A stretch of 64,000 nt of DNA from Luteibacter yeojuensis (GCF_011742875.1 NZ_JAAQTL010000001.1:558001-622000); one strand, 5' to 3'; shown: positions 17,679 through 27,130, counted from the first letter of the stretch. Made by a program: numbers and translations. Notes: generated by a model from the letters alone, not told the origin.

Positions 17679-18797
17679 TCACCCGGGCAGCAACCCGGAC
17701 AGCCGCTCGAAGAGTATGCCGCGCCGCCAGCCTTCCAGCGCTTCGGGCCATGTCCCGGTCATCACGTATTCCTCCATGGAGCGGCGAGCGCAGAGCAGGC
17801 CGGGAGGGATGTCGAGCTGCGCGGCGAGCGTGTCCACCGCACTGCGCATCTCGTTGATGGCGCGCTTCGCATCGCCCATCGGATGGCCGACGATCGGCGT
17901 GGTGCTTTCGACGTCGTCGGCGTCGACCGGGCGATGCAGCAGCTCGAACAGTTCCTGGCGCTGCGGCGAACGCAGCGCGCGCGTGCCGCGGGTGCGTTCG
18001 TCCAGCTTCGCCGGCGTGTCGGGGATATTGCCCGTGAGATCGATGGCCTGGGCGTCCTCGAGAAGCCAGGAGCGTGGCTTGTCCAGTTCGCGCGCGCTGG
18101 CCTCGCGCCAGCGCAATACGCGGCGGAGCAGGGCCTGCTTCTCCAGCGGCCATTCGCTGGCGGGCTTGAAGCCGCGCTGGGGTTGCGGGTCGCCCTCGCG
18201 ATGGCTGGCCCGGCGCTTCATGCGGGCGCAGTCTTCGGCGTGCCAGGCGGTGCGGCCGCGCTCGGCCAGGCGTTCCGCCAGGATGGCGTGCACGGGGTGC
18301 AGGTGCACCACGTCCAACGTGGCGTACAGCTTCTGCGACTCGGTGAGCGGGCGTTGCAGCCAGTCGCTGCGCGTTTCACCCTTGTCGAGTTCCGCGCCGA
18401 CCAGTTCCGCGACAAGTGCGCGATAGCTGATGCCCAGGCCCATACCGGCGAAAGCGGCGGCGATCTGGGTATCGAACAGGGTGTGCGGACCGTCTGGAAG
18501 ATAAGGCGCCAGCGCTTCGAGATCCTCGCCTGCGCTGTGCATCACCGTGACGACGGGCTGCGCGGCGAAGACGGGTTCCAGCGCATCGCGGAGCGGCAAG
18601 GCGAGGGGGTCGATGAGCGCGTAGCGCTCGTTGTGCGCGAGCTGGAGCAGGGCGAGTTGCGGATAGAATGTGTTCCGCCGCATGAATTCGGTGTCCAGGC
18701 CGACGATGGCCTGCGGCCCGACGGGGGCCAACCATGCGTCCAGCGCCTCGCGGCGTTCGATCCAGGGGGCGTCGGGGGCGACGTCGCTCGATGTCAT
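17679..18797 (-). CDS. rnd: Ribonuclease D
   Basis: The protein has 372 residues. The 3'-5' exonuclease domain carries the DEDDy motifs: VGLDTEF (about 32-38), HSAGEDLEAL and KLYATLDVVHL. An HRDC-type helical domain follows at about 215-290. It trims the 3' ends of tRNA precursors and other structured RNAs. The open frame extends upstream to 19046, but the family N-terminus fits the ATG at 18797. Divergent from the SUMF1 gene. Confidence 0.93.
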   Translation of the reverse strand: MTSSDVAPDAPWIERREALDAWLAPVGPQAIVGLDTEFMRRNTFYPQLALLQLAHNERYALIDPLALPLRDALEPVFAAQPVVTVMHSAGEDLEALAPYLPDGPHTLFDTQIAAAFAGMGLGISYRALVAELVGAELDKGETRSDWLQRPLTESQKLYATLDVVHLHPVHAILAERLAERGRTAWHAEDCARMKRRASHREGDPQPQRGFKPASEWPLEKQALLRRVLRWREASARELDKPRSWLLEDAQAIDLTGNIPDTPAKLDERTRGTRALRSPQRQELFELLHRPVDADDVESTTPIVGHPMGDAKRAINEMRSAVDTLAAQLDIPPGLLCARRSMEEYVMTGTWPEALEGWRRGILFERLSGLLPG

Positions 18798-18904
18798 GCG
18801 GGATCCTTGTGGTACGGGGCCGCGTCGACGTTCGTGTTGCCCTGCCGCGCGCGATTCCCTAAGGTGGCAGCGCACGATAGCAGGCCCGCACGGAACCGCC
18901 CACC

Positions 18905-20860
18905 ATGCCGAACACCGAGACCGTCCGCCGACAGCGCGCCATTGGCGGCACGCTCGGTGTCGCCGTGCTTGCGTTCGCCCTGTTCTACCACTTCTTCCCG
19001 CAGGCCCTGCACGTCCGCCCCACGCAGAACACGCCCCGGTCGCCATTGCGCGGCCAGCCGGCGGTGATGGGCTTCGACCAGCGTCCCCAGGCGGCGCCGC
19101 AGGCGGTGGTGTCGGAGATCGATTCGGGGCCGCCCCTCATGCTGGCACCCGCCGCCGTCATCGCCGCGCGGCATCGCGAGAAGACCACCGACATCGCGCT
19201 TCCCGCGCAGAAGACGCCCGATTCGCCCGAACTGGTCGCCTTGCTCGATCGCGGCGACAAGGCCCTCGCGGCCGACCGCCTGGTCGGCGGAGCCGACAGC
19301 GCCGCCGCTTTGTTCGGAAGAGCGCTCAAGGAGAGCGCGGACAGCCGCAGGGCCCTGGCTGGCATGGAGGAGGTGCGCGGCCGCCTGGCGGCGGGCATCG
19401 AGCAGGACATCGCCCTCGGCGACGCCGAGGCGGCCAGAGAGTCCCTGGCCGCCCTCAAGGCGCTTCCCTCGTCGGCCGCGGTCGCCGCGCCGTTGCAGCA
19501 GAGGCTGGCCGTCCTCGACAAGGTACGGCCTTTGCTCGGCAAGGCCGCGGCGCAGATGCAGGCCGGCAAGGCCAGCCAGCCGAAGGGCGACAGCGCCCTG
19601 GACACCTATCGCTCCGTGCTCCAGCTGGACCCGGAAAACGCGGTGGCGGAGCAGGGCCTCACGAACGTGCAACGGACCGTGCTGGACAAGGCGCTGGCAG
19701 CCGTCGCGCAGAACGATTTCGCCGCGGCCGACGCCGCGCTGGCCGAGGCCGCGGCCATCGCGCCGGAATCGCAGGCGCTGCAGGACACCCGCGGCCGTAT
19801 CGAAGGCATGCGGCGGCAGAACGCCACCACGATGCTCGCGCAGGCGCGCACGGCGCTCGACGCCGGCAACCTCGACCTCGCGCAGCAGCTGGCGACGAAG
19901 GCGCAACAGATCAGCCCGGACCTCGCCGGCATCGACGACTTCAACGAGCGGATGACCAACGCCCGGCTTTATGCGAGCTACAAGCCGGGACAGGTGTTCG
20001 CGGACCGCTTCGTCGACACCACCGGACAGGCGCCCGCGATGGTGGTCGTGCCCACCGGCCGGTTCGTCATGGGCTCGCCGGAAGGCGAGAACGGCCACGA
20101 CGCCAACGAGGCCCCGGCGCACGAGGTGCAGGTGGGGAAGGGATTCGCGATGGCGCGCAGCTCCGTCACCATCGGGCAGTTCCGCGATTTCGTGCGAGCT
20201 TCCGGTTATGTGCCGCAATCGCAGTCGCTGGGCGGCGGCAGCGTCTACGACGAGCAGAGCGGTGGCCTTCGCGACGAGCCGTCCGTGACATGGCAGGACG
20301 ATTACGTGGGCAAACCCGGCCAGGATCGCCTGCCGGTCATCAACGTGTCCTGGAACGATGCCAAGGCATACGCCGACTGGCTGTCGAAGCGCACCGGCAA
20401 GACTTACCGGCTGCCTAGCGAAGCGGAGTTCGAGTACGCGTTGCGTGCGGGAAGCAGCACCCGTTACTGGTGGGGCGACGGCAATCCGCCCGCGCGCGCG
20501 GAGAACCTCACGGGCGGCAACGATCGCTCGGGATCCGGCCGTCGCTGGAGCAACGCCTTCGCGGGTTACAAGGATGGATACTGGGGACCGGCCCCGGTCA
20601 TGAGCTTCTCGCCGAACCCGTTCGGTCTTTACGACATGGGCGGCAACGTGTCGGAATGGGTCGCCGATTGCTGGCACGACAATTACGTGCGCGCGCCGCG
20701 TACGGCGGAAGCCTGGGTGAATCCCGGTTGCGCCCGCCGCGTGATTCGTGGCGGTTCCTGGGGTAGTGCGCCGAACATGGTGCGCTCGGCGTATCGGCAA
20801 GGGGCGTCGGCCGATCTGCGCAATGCGCGTGTCGGGTTCCGCGTCGTCCGCGAACTCTGA
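18905..20860 (+). CDS. Membrane-anchored SUMF1 (formylglycine-generating-like) domain protein with TPR-like region
   Basis: The protein has 651 residues. One N-terminal membrane anchor (about 12-31), a helical Ala-rich repeat region (about 100-360, TPR-like), and a C-terminal SUMF1/FGE-sulfatase domain (about 375-650). The last has PAMVVVPTGRFVMGSP, INVSWNDAKAYADWLS, LPSEAEFEYALRAG, GGNVSEWVADCW and a final IRGGSWGS...VGFRVVRE. The family includes oxygenases, EgtB and purely structural regulators; the substrate cannot be read from this sequence. The periplasmic location is inferred from the anchor. Confidence 0.85.
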   Translation: MPNTETVRRQRAIGGTLGVAVLAFALFYHFFPQALHVRPTQNTPRSPLRGQPAVMGFDQRPQAAPQAVVSEIDSGPPLMLAPAAVIAARHREKTTDIALPAQKTPDSPELVALLDRGDKALAADRLVGGADSAAALFGRALKESADSRRALAGMEEVRGRLAAGIEQDIALGDAEAARESLAALKALPSSAAVAAPLQQRLAVLDKVRPLLGKAAAQMQAGKASQPKGDSALDTYRSVLQLDPENAVAEQGLTNVQRTVLDKALAAVAQNDFAAADAALAEAAAIAPESQALQDTRGRIEGMRRQNATTMLAQARTALDAGNLDLAQQLATKAQQISPDLAGIDDFNERMTNARLYASYKPGQVFADRFVDTTGQAPAMVVVPTGRFVMGSPEGENGHDANEAPAHEVQVGKGFAMARSSVTIGQFRDFVRASGYVPQSQSLGGGSVYDEQSGGLRDEPSVTWQDDYVGKPGQDRLPVINVSWNDAKAYADWLSKRTGKTYRLPSEAEFEYALRAGSSTRYWWGDGNPPARAENLTGGNDRSGSGRRWSNAFAGYKDGYWGPAPVMSFSPNPFGLYDMGGNVSEWVADCWHDNYVRAPRTAEAWVNPGCARRVIRGGSWGSAPNMVRSAYRQGASADLRNARVGFRVVREL

Positions 20861-20881
20861 CGCTCGGACATACGCACTGAC

Positions 20882-20914
20882 AAAAAAACCCCCGCGAGAT
20901 CGCGGAGGTTTTCT
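20882..20914 (+). terminator. Intrinsic terminator between SUMF1 gene and attL
   Basis: CCGCG-AGAT-CGCGG hairpin with seven A before and TTTT after, so it probably works in both directions. Confidence 0.75.
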
Positions 20915-20917
20915 ATA

Positions 20918-20975
20918 TGGTGCCGAAAGTGGGACTCGAACCCACACTGTATCTCTACAAACGGATTTTGAGTCC
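20918..20975 (-). other. attL: 3' fragment of tRNA-Leu(CAA)
   Basis: This 58-bp stretch reads as the anticodon arm to CCA end of a class II tRNA. It has the loop CTCAAAA (anticodon CAA), the variable arm TGTA-GAGA-TACA, the T-arm GTGGG-TTCGAGT-CCCAC and an encoded CCA. The 5' half (acceptor and D-arm) is absent; unrelated sequence follows on the integrase side. This is what a tyrosine-recombinase element leaves when it crosses over in the anticodon loop. It predicts that a complete tRNA-Leu(CAA) lies at the right prophage end beyond this window. Confidence 0.88.
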
Positions 20976-21091
20976 GGACGGAATGTACATTGTGTACAGA
21001 TACTTAGGGTCGATTTCCTTTCCTCAAAGTCACCGCAGTCACGTCCTTGTGTTCTCGGTAAAACTGACTTCTCACCCGAATTGCGGAACGC

Positions 21092-22126
21092 CTATTTGGT
21101 CGGCGTGACCTTGTCGCCGCGGCGCCGGCGAACGTAGTGCTCGGTCATGGTAACGGTGGTGTGGCCCAGCTGCGCCTGCGCCTGGCGGATGTCGCCGGAG
21201 GACTCGGCCTTGTCCGTGCCCGCCTTCGCGCGCAGGTCGCGCATCTGGAAGCCCTTGGCGATAGGCCCGGCATCCTTCCGAGCATTGCGGAAGTGGTCAT
21301 ACAGCTGGTTGTAGGTCAGTGGCTGTCCGTCCAAGCCCACGATCAGGCGTGTGGCATGAACCGGGTACGTGGCCTTCCGCGCGCGGATGCGAGTGAGTAG
21401 GGCTGCAAGCTGGCCGACAACCTCGATCCGGTTTTTCGCGCTCGTCTTCCCCTGCTTCACTTGGATGAAGCCATCCCGCACCATCGTTTCGTCCATCCGA
21501 AGAACGTCACCAACGCGCTGGCCCGTGAGGTATGCCAGGTCGAGCGCGTCCTTTAGGGGCTGCGACGCCTTGGCAAGAACCGCGTCCAGCACCTCGTCCT
21601 CGATATAGATATCCCGCCCGGTTTCTTTGTTGCCCTTGACGCCCGAGCACGGGTTGGCGAGGGCCGTGAAGCCCATCTCGCGCGCCCAGTTCCAGATATG
21701 AGAGAGCAGAGCCTTTTCGCGGTTGGCGCGTACCTTGGCGGTCTTGCTGCGCCACACGAGAAACGACTTGACGTGCTGAGGGGTGATCTTCTCTAGCGGG
21801 CCAGGCGGATCATTGAAATACTCCTTGAGCATCGCAAGTTCTTTGACGTTGTCCTTTTGAGTACGCGGCGACTTCGTCGGCACCACCTCCGCGAGGTATC
21901 GATCGGCAACATAGGAGAACGTGATCACCGAGGCGGTCACACGGTCGGCTGCCGCGCGATCGCGTTCCATCTCGCCCCACTTCTTGGCGGCGAGAGCGTA
22001 GTCAGTGCCAAGCGGCTTCTCCTTGCGCGGCGAGCCACCCAAATCGTAGAAATAGTAGGTCTTCGCCCCACGCTTGCGCAGCCTCAGGCGCGGAATGGCT
22101 CCGGGTCGGCCAGACTTACGCCCCAT
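21092..22126 (-). CDS. int: Tyrosine-recombinase phage integrase
   Basis: The protein has 344 residues. It has an N-terminal arm-binding region, a core-binding SAM-like domain (about 70-160) and a catalytic domain. The catalytic domain has R204 in TGQRVGDVL, a MRDLRAKAGTD box where the usual HxLR histidine is replaced, LGHTTVTMTEHY with H322 and nucleophile Y331. It lies about 115 bp from attL and is transcribed towards it, the classic arrangement for integration into the adjacent tRNA-Leu gene. Confidence 0.93.
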   Translation of the reverse strand: MGRKSGRPGAIPRLRLRKRGAKTYYFYDLGGSPRKEKPLGTDYALAAKKWGEMERDRAAADRVTASVITFSYVADRYLAEVVPTKSPRTQKDNVKELAMLKEYFNDPPGPLEKITPQHVKSFLVWRSKTAKVRANREKALLSHIWNWAREMGFTALANPCSGVKGNKETGRDIYIEDEVLDAVLAKASQPLKDALDLAYLTGQRVGDVLRMDETMVRDGFIQVKQGKTSAKNRIEVVGQLAALLTRIRARKATYPVHATRLIVGLDGQPLTYNQLYDHFRNARKDAGPIAKGFQMRDLRAKAGTDKAESSGDIRQAQAQLGHTTVTMTEHYVRRRRGDKVTPTK

Positions 22127-22127
22127 G

Positions 22128-22358
22128 TCAAGCCGCCTTGTTCGGCCGCCACTCGGGCTCCGCCTTCGCCGCCTTCGCCTGCGCCGCCGTGCCAGTCACC
22201 GCCGCCCACGCCACCACGGGCCACCCATCGGCACGGATGGTATGCCGGATACCGTTCTTGAGCAGGTTGGCGATGACCGTGCGCCGGGTGCCGGCGCCGG
22301 TAAGCTCCTTTACCTGGTCGAGCGTCAGAAATTGGGGTTCGTCGTTCGCTGCGTTCAT
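22128..22358 (-). CDS. DUF4224 domain protein (integrase-linked, possible excisionase-type)
   Basis: The protein has 76 residues. LTLDQVKELTGAGTRRTVIA and NGIRHTIRADGWPVV match the DUF4224 helix-turn-helix-like pattern usually encoded beside phage integrases. The ATG at 22358 is favoured by GAGGG seven bases upstream over the ATG at 22364. It ends one base before the integrase start. A role in excision is inferred from position only. Confidence 0.75.
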   Translation of the reverse strand: MNAANDEPQFLTLDQVKELTGAGTRRTVIANLLKNGIRHTIRADGWPVVAWAAVTGTAAQAKAAKAEPEWRPNKAA

Positions 22359-22405
22359 GCTCATACCCTCAAAACGGAACCTGCTCCGCCCAGTCATCAC
22401 AGCCC

Positions 22406-24205
22406 TCAGGCTGCACGCTTTCGGGGACTCGTTGCCTCCACCGCCTGCACCAGCCATCCAGGAACTCCACGCACTCCGGGCATGGGGTCAATACGGGCAG
22501 GGCTTCCAGTGCCGCCACCGCCCGGCACGCTGCCGATATCAGCGCTTGTCTCTCGTTGCGGTTCGGGTGTTGCAAGCTCATGGGCAAGGATCTCTGGGAA
22601 CTTGTCGGTCTCGTCGACGGTAATGGACGTGGGCGAAGGCAACTTCCACGCCAGCGGCAGGGCTTCCTCGACGGTGCGCGGGCACTGATCGATCGTGCGG
22701 GCCTGCCACCAGCGGAGCGCCTTGGCGCGCGCCATGCCGGCGTGCTCGATGCAGATCCACTCGCTGAAGCGCCGCATGCCGCACTGGTAGGTGACCCTGA
22801 GCGACGGCGTCTTCCCCGGCTTCTCATGCCGGGCGTAGGCCACGGAGTGGACCGTGTGCGTCGTAATGGCCCGCTCGCGCTCGGTGGAGAGGACGGGGGC
22901 ATCTACCGGGCGGTCGGAGTGGGCGGGGTCGGCCGAACCGAAGGTATGGCCGCATTCGCACTGACGCGCGCCTAGCGGGAGTAGGGCCTGACACTTCGGG
23001 CACTCCTTGGCCGTTCCACGCTCGACGTGCGCGGCCTTCTTCGGGCGCGCGGCGCGGACACGGATGGCGTCTACGGGGCCATGTTCCAGCATGTTGCCAG
23101 CGTAGTCCAAGACAAGGCAGTCCAGCTTGCCTCCCGCGACGATGGCGGCGAAACGCCCTTCCCTGAACTCAAGGTCGTACCCATTTGCGTAGACGACACG
23201 GAATCCACGGCCCACTTGCTGGTAGTACATGCCCGGCGACTTCGTCGGTCGCAGCATCACGACCACGTCGATCATCGGATTGTCGTAGCCCTCGGAGGCC
23301 ACGTTGACGTTCACTAGCCAGCGGTACTTGCCCGAGCGATGCCCGTCGAAGGCATCCTTACGCCCGGCGCTGCCCTGGTGAACCACCGCGTGAGTCTCGC
23401 CGCGGGCCTTAAGGGCTGCGCATACAGCCAGTGCGTGCTTGACGTTGACGCAGAAGATGATGCCGCTCTTGCGGTCAGTGGTGCGGGCCAGCACATCCGT
23501 GATCGTGGCCTCGACCAGTGGGATCATGGCGTCCGCTAGCTCGCCCTCGACATACTCTCCACCGCGAATGTGGACGCTCGACAGATCGGGCGCTTCGCCA
23601 GCCTTACTCACGAGCCGCGAGAGGTATCCGTCCTCGATCAAGTCGCCGACGCGAGCCTCGTAAGCGATATCGTTTGCGACGTAGTTCGGGCCACAGATGG
23701 GGATGGCCTGTCCCTGCAATCGATAGGGGGTCGCCGTGAGGATGATGACCCGAAGGTTCGGGTTGAACTTTTTGCACTCGCGAATGAAGGTCAGGTACAT
23801 GCCGTCACCGCTCAGGGGGATGCCATGGCCCTCGTCCACAATGAGCAAGTCGAATCGGCCCAGTTCGTGCGCGCGCTTCGCCACGCTCTGGATCTGCATG
23901 TAAAGAATTTTGTCGAAGCGGTCGCGCCGACGCAGGCCCGCCGCGTAGATGCCCATCGGTGCCTCCGGCCACATGGCGCGCAGCTTCTCGCTGTTCTGCA
24001 CGACAAGCTCTTGGCGCGGCGCCAGAATGCCCACGCGGCCACCCCATTGCTGCACGGCCTCCTGCGCGATGGCGGCCATGAGGGGCGACTTGCCGGCGCC
24101 CGTGGGGAGGACCAGGGCGGGGTTGCCCTCGCGGTGGCGGAGGAAGTCCCAGCAGGCTTCTAGGGCTTGGGATTGGTAGGGACGCAATACTAGCCCGGCA
24201 GCCAT
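22406..24205 (-). CDS. Phage DEAD/DEAH-like superfamily 2 helicase
   Basis: The protein has 599 residues. Motifs: Walker A PTGAGKS (about 36-42), DEGHG in place of DEAD/DEAH, TATPYR (motif III), VNVASEGYDNP and the motif VI region YYQQVGRGFR. A four-cysteine zinc ribbon (CPKC...CECG) sits at about 405-425. Similar ResIII-type helicases occur in replication/recombination modules of siphoviruses. The start overlaps the preceding gene by 16 bp. Confidence 0.88.
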   Translation of the reverse strand: MAAGLVLRPYQSQALEACWDFLRHREGNPALVLPTGAGKSPLMAAIAQEAVQQWGGRVGILAPRQELVVQNSEKLRAMWPEAPMGIYAAGLRRRDRFDKILYMQIQSVAKRAHELGRFDLLIVDEGHGIPLSGDGMYLTFIRECKKFNPNLRVIILTATPYRLQGQAIPICGPNYVANDIAYEARVGDLIEDGYLSRLVSKAGEAPDLSSVHIRGGEYVEGELADAMIPLVEATITDVLARTTDRKSGIIFCVNVKHALAVCAALKARGETHAVVHQGSAGRKDAFDGHRSGKYRWLVNVNVASEGYDNPMIDVVVMLRPTKSPGMYYQQVGRGFRVVYANGYDLEFREGRFAAIVAGGKLDCLVLDYAGNMLEHGPVDAIRVRAARPKKAAHVERGTAKECPKCQALLPLGARQCECGHTFGSADPAHSDRPVDAPVLSTERERAITTHTVHSVAYARHEKPGKTPSLRVTYQCGMRRFSEWICIEHAGMARAKALRWWQARTIDQCPRTVEEALPLAWKLPSPTSITVDETDKFPEILAHELATPEPQRETSADIGSVPGGGGTGSPARIDPMPGVRGVPGWLVQAVEATSPRKRAA

Positions 24206-24825
24206 GCTTTGCCTCCTCGTATGCGGGATACAACCGACTGGTGAATACCGAAGCGCTCGGCAATTTCGCGCTGCGTTCCCGTTGACGAGCGAATAATTTC
24301 CACCTTCTCGGCATCAAGGCGCGTGTCGGTGCGATTCCTCTGTTGTGCTGACTTGGTTGCCCACCGACAGTTTCCCGGCTCATAGTTCCCGTTTACATCG
24401 ATCCGATCGATCGTCATGCCAGCGGGACGCTCACCCATATCGGCGAGGAACCCCACGAACTCTGTCCACCTTTCACACACGGTGATCCCGCGCCCGCCGT
24501 ACTGCGGATAGCTTGCGTGGGATCTCTGTGTGCATCGTTGCATCATGGACCTCCATGATTGCCACGTCGGAGTCTGGTAATCGGCACGGTTGTGTCCGTG
24601 CACTGTGTTGCGCCTAGTCGCTCTCTTCGATGCTTGTTCACTCTGAAGGCATCCGCATGATGCAGTTGTGCCGTGACGCAAAGCCTGCCCGATAACGGTA
24701 GCTTCTTTGCCGCAGTCGCAAATGCAGAGCCATGCTGCTTTCCCCCTTCGACTGCCGGACCTGGTTACAACGACCAGTCTGCCTATGCGAACACCGGTCA
24801 TGTCTTTCACTGGCGATCCACTCAC
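24190..24825 (-). CDS. YGGRGI-family putative phage homing endonuclease (HNH-like), copy 1
   Basis: The protein has 211 residues. The GTG start forms a GTGA overlap with the upstream gene and has GGAGG eight bases before it. The N-terminal half holds a CICDCG...CGC cysteine cluster. The core reads SWRSMMQRC, YGGRGITVCERW, MTIDRIDVNGNYEPGNCRWAT. The C-terminus is a resolvase-like helix-turn-helix (REIAERFGIHQSVVSRIRGG). The core is shared with the protein at 29024-29575. Such proteins are usually listed as hypothetical or HNH; nuclease activity is an inference. Confidence 0.65.
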   Translation of the reverse strand: MSGSPVKDMTGVRIGRLVVVTRSGSRRGKAAWLCICDCGKEATVIGQALRHGTTASCGCLQSEQASKRATRRNTVHGHNRADYQTPTWQSWRSMMQRCTQRSHASYPQYGGRGITVCERWTEFVGFLADMGERPAGMTIDRIDVNGNYEPGNCRWATKSAQQRNRTDTRLDAEKVEIIRSSTGTQREIAERFGIHQSVVSRIRGGKAWLPG

Positions 24826-25130
24826 GCCGCCTTCCTCCCAGGAGCCACCCGGTGCCGTTGATACGCGCCACCCTCGATCCGACGCAGGCGCACACACTCA
24901 CGCAGGTCATCCTCGATCTGCCTCCATAGTGCGAATCGCCCCAGCTCCTGCGTGTACACGCCGACCATCTCGTCGGGAATGGCGCCCGCCGGAAACTCGA
25001 CGGTCACGAGGCCGTCGGGGTCAAGGCACACCGCGCGCGGAGTCTTGAACTCCATGATGGCCTCGGCAGCACGATCGGCGCAGTAGGAGAGGGTGTTCTT
25101 GCCGATGCGGCCGACGACTTGTTCGGTCAT
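24822..25130 (-). CDS. Hypothetical phage protein
   Basis: The protein has 102 residues and is not recognised. It is acidic in the middle with a basic C-terminus and has no membrane segment. It fits the operon by its GTGA overlap downstream and a 1-bp gap upstream. Confidence 0.65.
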   Translation of the reverse strand: MTEQVVGRIGKNTLSYCADRAAEAIMEFKTPRAVCLDPDGLVTVEFPAGAIPDEMVGVYTQELGRFALWRQIEDDLRECVRLRRIEGGAYQRHRVAPGRKAA

Positions 25131-25131
25131 G

Positions 25132-25389
25132 TCAGGCGACTCGGCGAATTTCGCTAGTGAGGACGCGCGGCTCCTCGCGACCCGGAAGCTCGACGGCCGC
25201 CGTGGTGCGGCCGATATCGTCGTGCAGCTTCAGTGCGTCGATTTCGCACTTCACTGCATTGATGTACGTGCCGGCGACTATGGACGTTGCCTTAGCGCGT
25301 TCAACCACCTCGGGCGTCGCTTCGGGGTCGCCAAGCGCCTCGAGCATCGCCACGAGGTGGTTTCGCACATCGCTCATCTTGTTCTTCAT
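25132..25389 (-). CDS. Hypothetical helical phage protein
   Basis: The protein has 85 residues and is predicted largely helical (NHLVAMLEALGD, VVERAKATSIVAGTYINAVK). Overlaps the HNH stop by 4 bp. The pattern resembles small phage proteins of unknown role next to recombination genes. Confidence 0.65.
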   Translation of the reverse strand: MKNKMSDVRNHLVAMLEALGDPEATPEVVERAKATSIVAGTYINAVKCEIDALKLHDDIGRTTAAVELPGREEPRVLTSEIRRVA

Positions 25390-26063
25390 GCCTTGCTCCG
25401 GCGGTTGATCTTGCGGTTGAGGGCGCCCTTAAGCTGAATAAGCTGTGCGACGTCCTTCGGGTAGTTGTTGTGGTAGCTGTTGCGGCGCATAAGCTCCTGG
25501 CGGCTCACAAGCTCAAGCGCGTCGAGCGTGATGTGCTCCGCCTCGGTGGTTCGACGCCCTGGCAGAAAGGCCACAGCGTGGCCGGGAGGCACCGGGCCAT
25601 TGGCGGCCTCCCAAACGATTCGGTGGACGCCAATCCAGCGGCGCGCAGGCACGGGGTGATCGTCGGTCACCTTGCGCTCTAGGTAGCCATCCTTGCTGAT
25701 CCGCTCAGATCCCACGGGCACGTAGTTGTGCTGCGCGGCTCCGGCCATCGTGCCCTTCTTGAACTGGGTACGACGGCAGTTCTCGTGCGTGCCAGTTGAG
25801 CCCTTGAGGCCCTTGTTCCACGAGTCGTGCCCGGCCTTGAACTGTGTGGCCCGCATGGCGGGGTTCTGCTTGCCTCGCTGCACGCGCCCGCTTCGGTCGC
25901 TGGCGTAGAACGCCTCGGATTTCGATAGGCCAAGCTTTGCCGCGCGCTGGTAGACGGGTCCAACCGGCCGGCCGAGCGCTTTTGCAATGGCACTTGTCTG
26001 CTCGTGCGGGTAGCGAGCACGCATCAGGTCGTCCTCGGCGTCGGTCCAGCGGCGGCCGCTCAC
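25386..26063 (-). CDS. HNH homing endonuclease-like protein with N-terminal Myb/SANT-type helix-turn-helix
   Basis: The protein has 225 residues. Residues 3-50 form a SANT-like DNA-binding helix set (RRWTDAEDDLMRARYP). The middle carries the repeated QFKAGHDSWNKG / QFKKGT pattern (NUMOD-like) and the C-terminus the HNH_3 signature RRWIGVHRIVWEAANGPVPPGH. Both ends overlap neighbours by 4 bp, so the gene is embedded in the operon without visible disruption. Confidence 0.8.
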   Translation of the reverse strand: MSGRRWTDAEDDLMRARYPHEQTSAIAKALGRPVGPVYQRAAKLGLSKSEAFYASDRSGRVQRGKQNPAMRATQFKAGHDSWNKGLKGSTGTHENCRRTQFKKGTMAGAAQHNYVPVGSERISKDGYLERKVTDDHPVPARRWIGVHRIVWEAANGPVPPGHAVAFLPGRRTTEAEHITLDALELVSRQELMRRNSYHNNYPKDVAQLIQLKGALNRKINRRSKA

Positions 26064-27130
26064 GCTGCCTCCTCAACCGGCACAAACCGGCCATCAAATT
26101 CGTCACGGATTTCGTTTGCCAAGCTGTCCCGCAGGATGGCCGGTGTCATAGCGGCCAGTTCCTCCGACCCGAACGAGCCCGGACCCCTCGGCCCATTGCG
26201 GAACACCACGCCATCCGCGCTCGTGTACTCGACCCAATTACCCCCCTCGCTGGCGTCCGTCGCCTCTCCCCAGCGCTTGAGCAGAGCCGGGATGTAGCGA
26301 TGCTCCGGGCAGCCCGTGCGCTGCGCGTCAAGCGGAATATCCGCCTTCCACTTCGCGCACGACCAGCGGCCGTCGCCATCGGGTTCGGGCGTGGCGTGGG
26401 CGCAGGTGCGGCAGGAGACGGCGGGTAGGCGGTTCGTATGGCATACCGGCGATGCTGGACAGAACTTGCACTTGTAGAAAGAGGGGTCCGCGCTGATACC
26501 ATGCGGTGGCTCCTTACCGTAGATCACTCGCTCAGCCTTAGCCTCCAGAGACTTCGCGAAGGTCGCGTCGTAGCGCACGCGCTCGCTATACAGATCGTCG
26601 GTGTCCTTGTTCACGGCCAGGTACAGGGCGCGGGTGAGCTGCGACCAGTGCATGTAAATCTGCATCTGCGCGTAGTGCTCGGGCTTGGCCTTCTGTACGC
26701 CATCCTTTTGAAGAGTCACGAAGCTCTTAGCGTTATGAGTCTTGAACTCAGCCACGTGGTAGGTCTTCGGTGCCTCGGGAACTCCGAGGATGGCCGCGTC
26801 CATGCTTCCTCCCGCATGACCTCCCACGGCCTTGAAGTTGAACTGCGCGCCCGTGGCCGGATCGATGTCGTACACCTCGCAGCCGATGGCCCGAAGTTCG
26901 GATACGAAGACCGCTTCCTCTCGCTGGCCTCGGTCGAATAGTCGCTGCATGCGGCCTTCGAACCGCTCGCCGCCAGTCGCCCAGCGGAAGCCGTACCAGA
27001 GTTGCCGTTCGCACTCTCGGCCGATGACGGACCCGCCAAGATAGGCGCGCGGCTGGGACTGCTTTCCGGCCCAGAAGCTATAGATGGCTTCAACCGTTTG
27101 GCTTGTTGGTTTCTCGGGAAGAAGGGCCAT
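26060..27130 (-). CDS. PD-(D/E)XK exonuclease, Cas4/RecB-like, with cysteine cluster
   Basis: The protein has 356 residues. It begins with an RECERQLWYGFRW motif like the conserved Cys of Cas4. The nuclease core is GGSMDAAILG followed by VAEFKTHN (D...ExK), and QMQIYMHW is the QxxxY motif. Cysteines in YKCKFCPASPVC and CRTCAHA may bind an iron-sulfur cluster. With the Sak4-like ATPase and DUF669 protein in the same operon, it is probably the exonuclease of the phage recombination system. First gene after the large RNA-like interval. Confidence 0.8.
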   Translation of the reverse strand: MALLPEKPTSQTVEAIYSFWAGKQSQPRAYLGGSVIGRECERQLWYGFRWATGGERFEGRMQRLFDRGQREEAVFVSELRAIGCEVYDIDPATGAQFNFKAVGGHAGGSMDAAILGVPEAPKTYHVAEFKTHNAKSFVTLQKDGVQKAKPEHYAQMQIYMHWSQLTRALYLAVNKDTDDLYSERVRYDATFAKSLEAKAERVIYGKEPPHGISADPSFYKCKFCPASPVCHTNRLPAVSCRTCAHATPEPDGDGRWSCAKWKADIPLDAQRTGCPEHRYIPALLKRWGEATDASEGGNWVEYTSADGVVFRNGPRGPGSFGSEELAAMTPAILRDSLANEIRDEFDGRFVPVEEAA

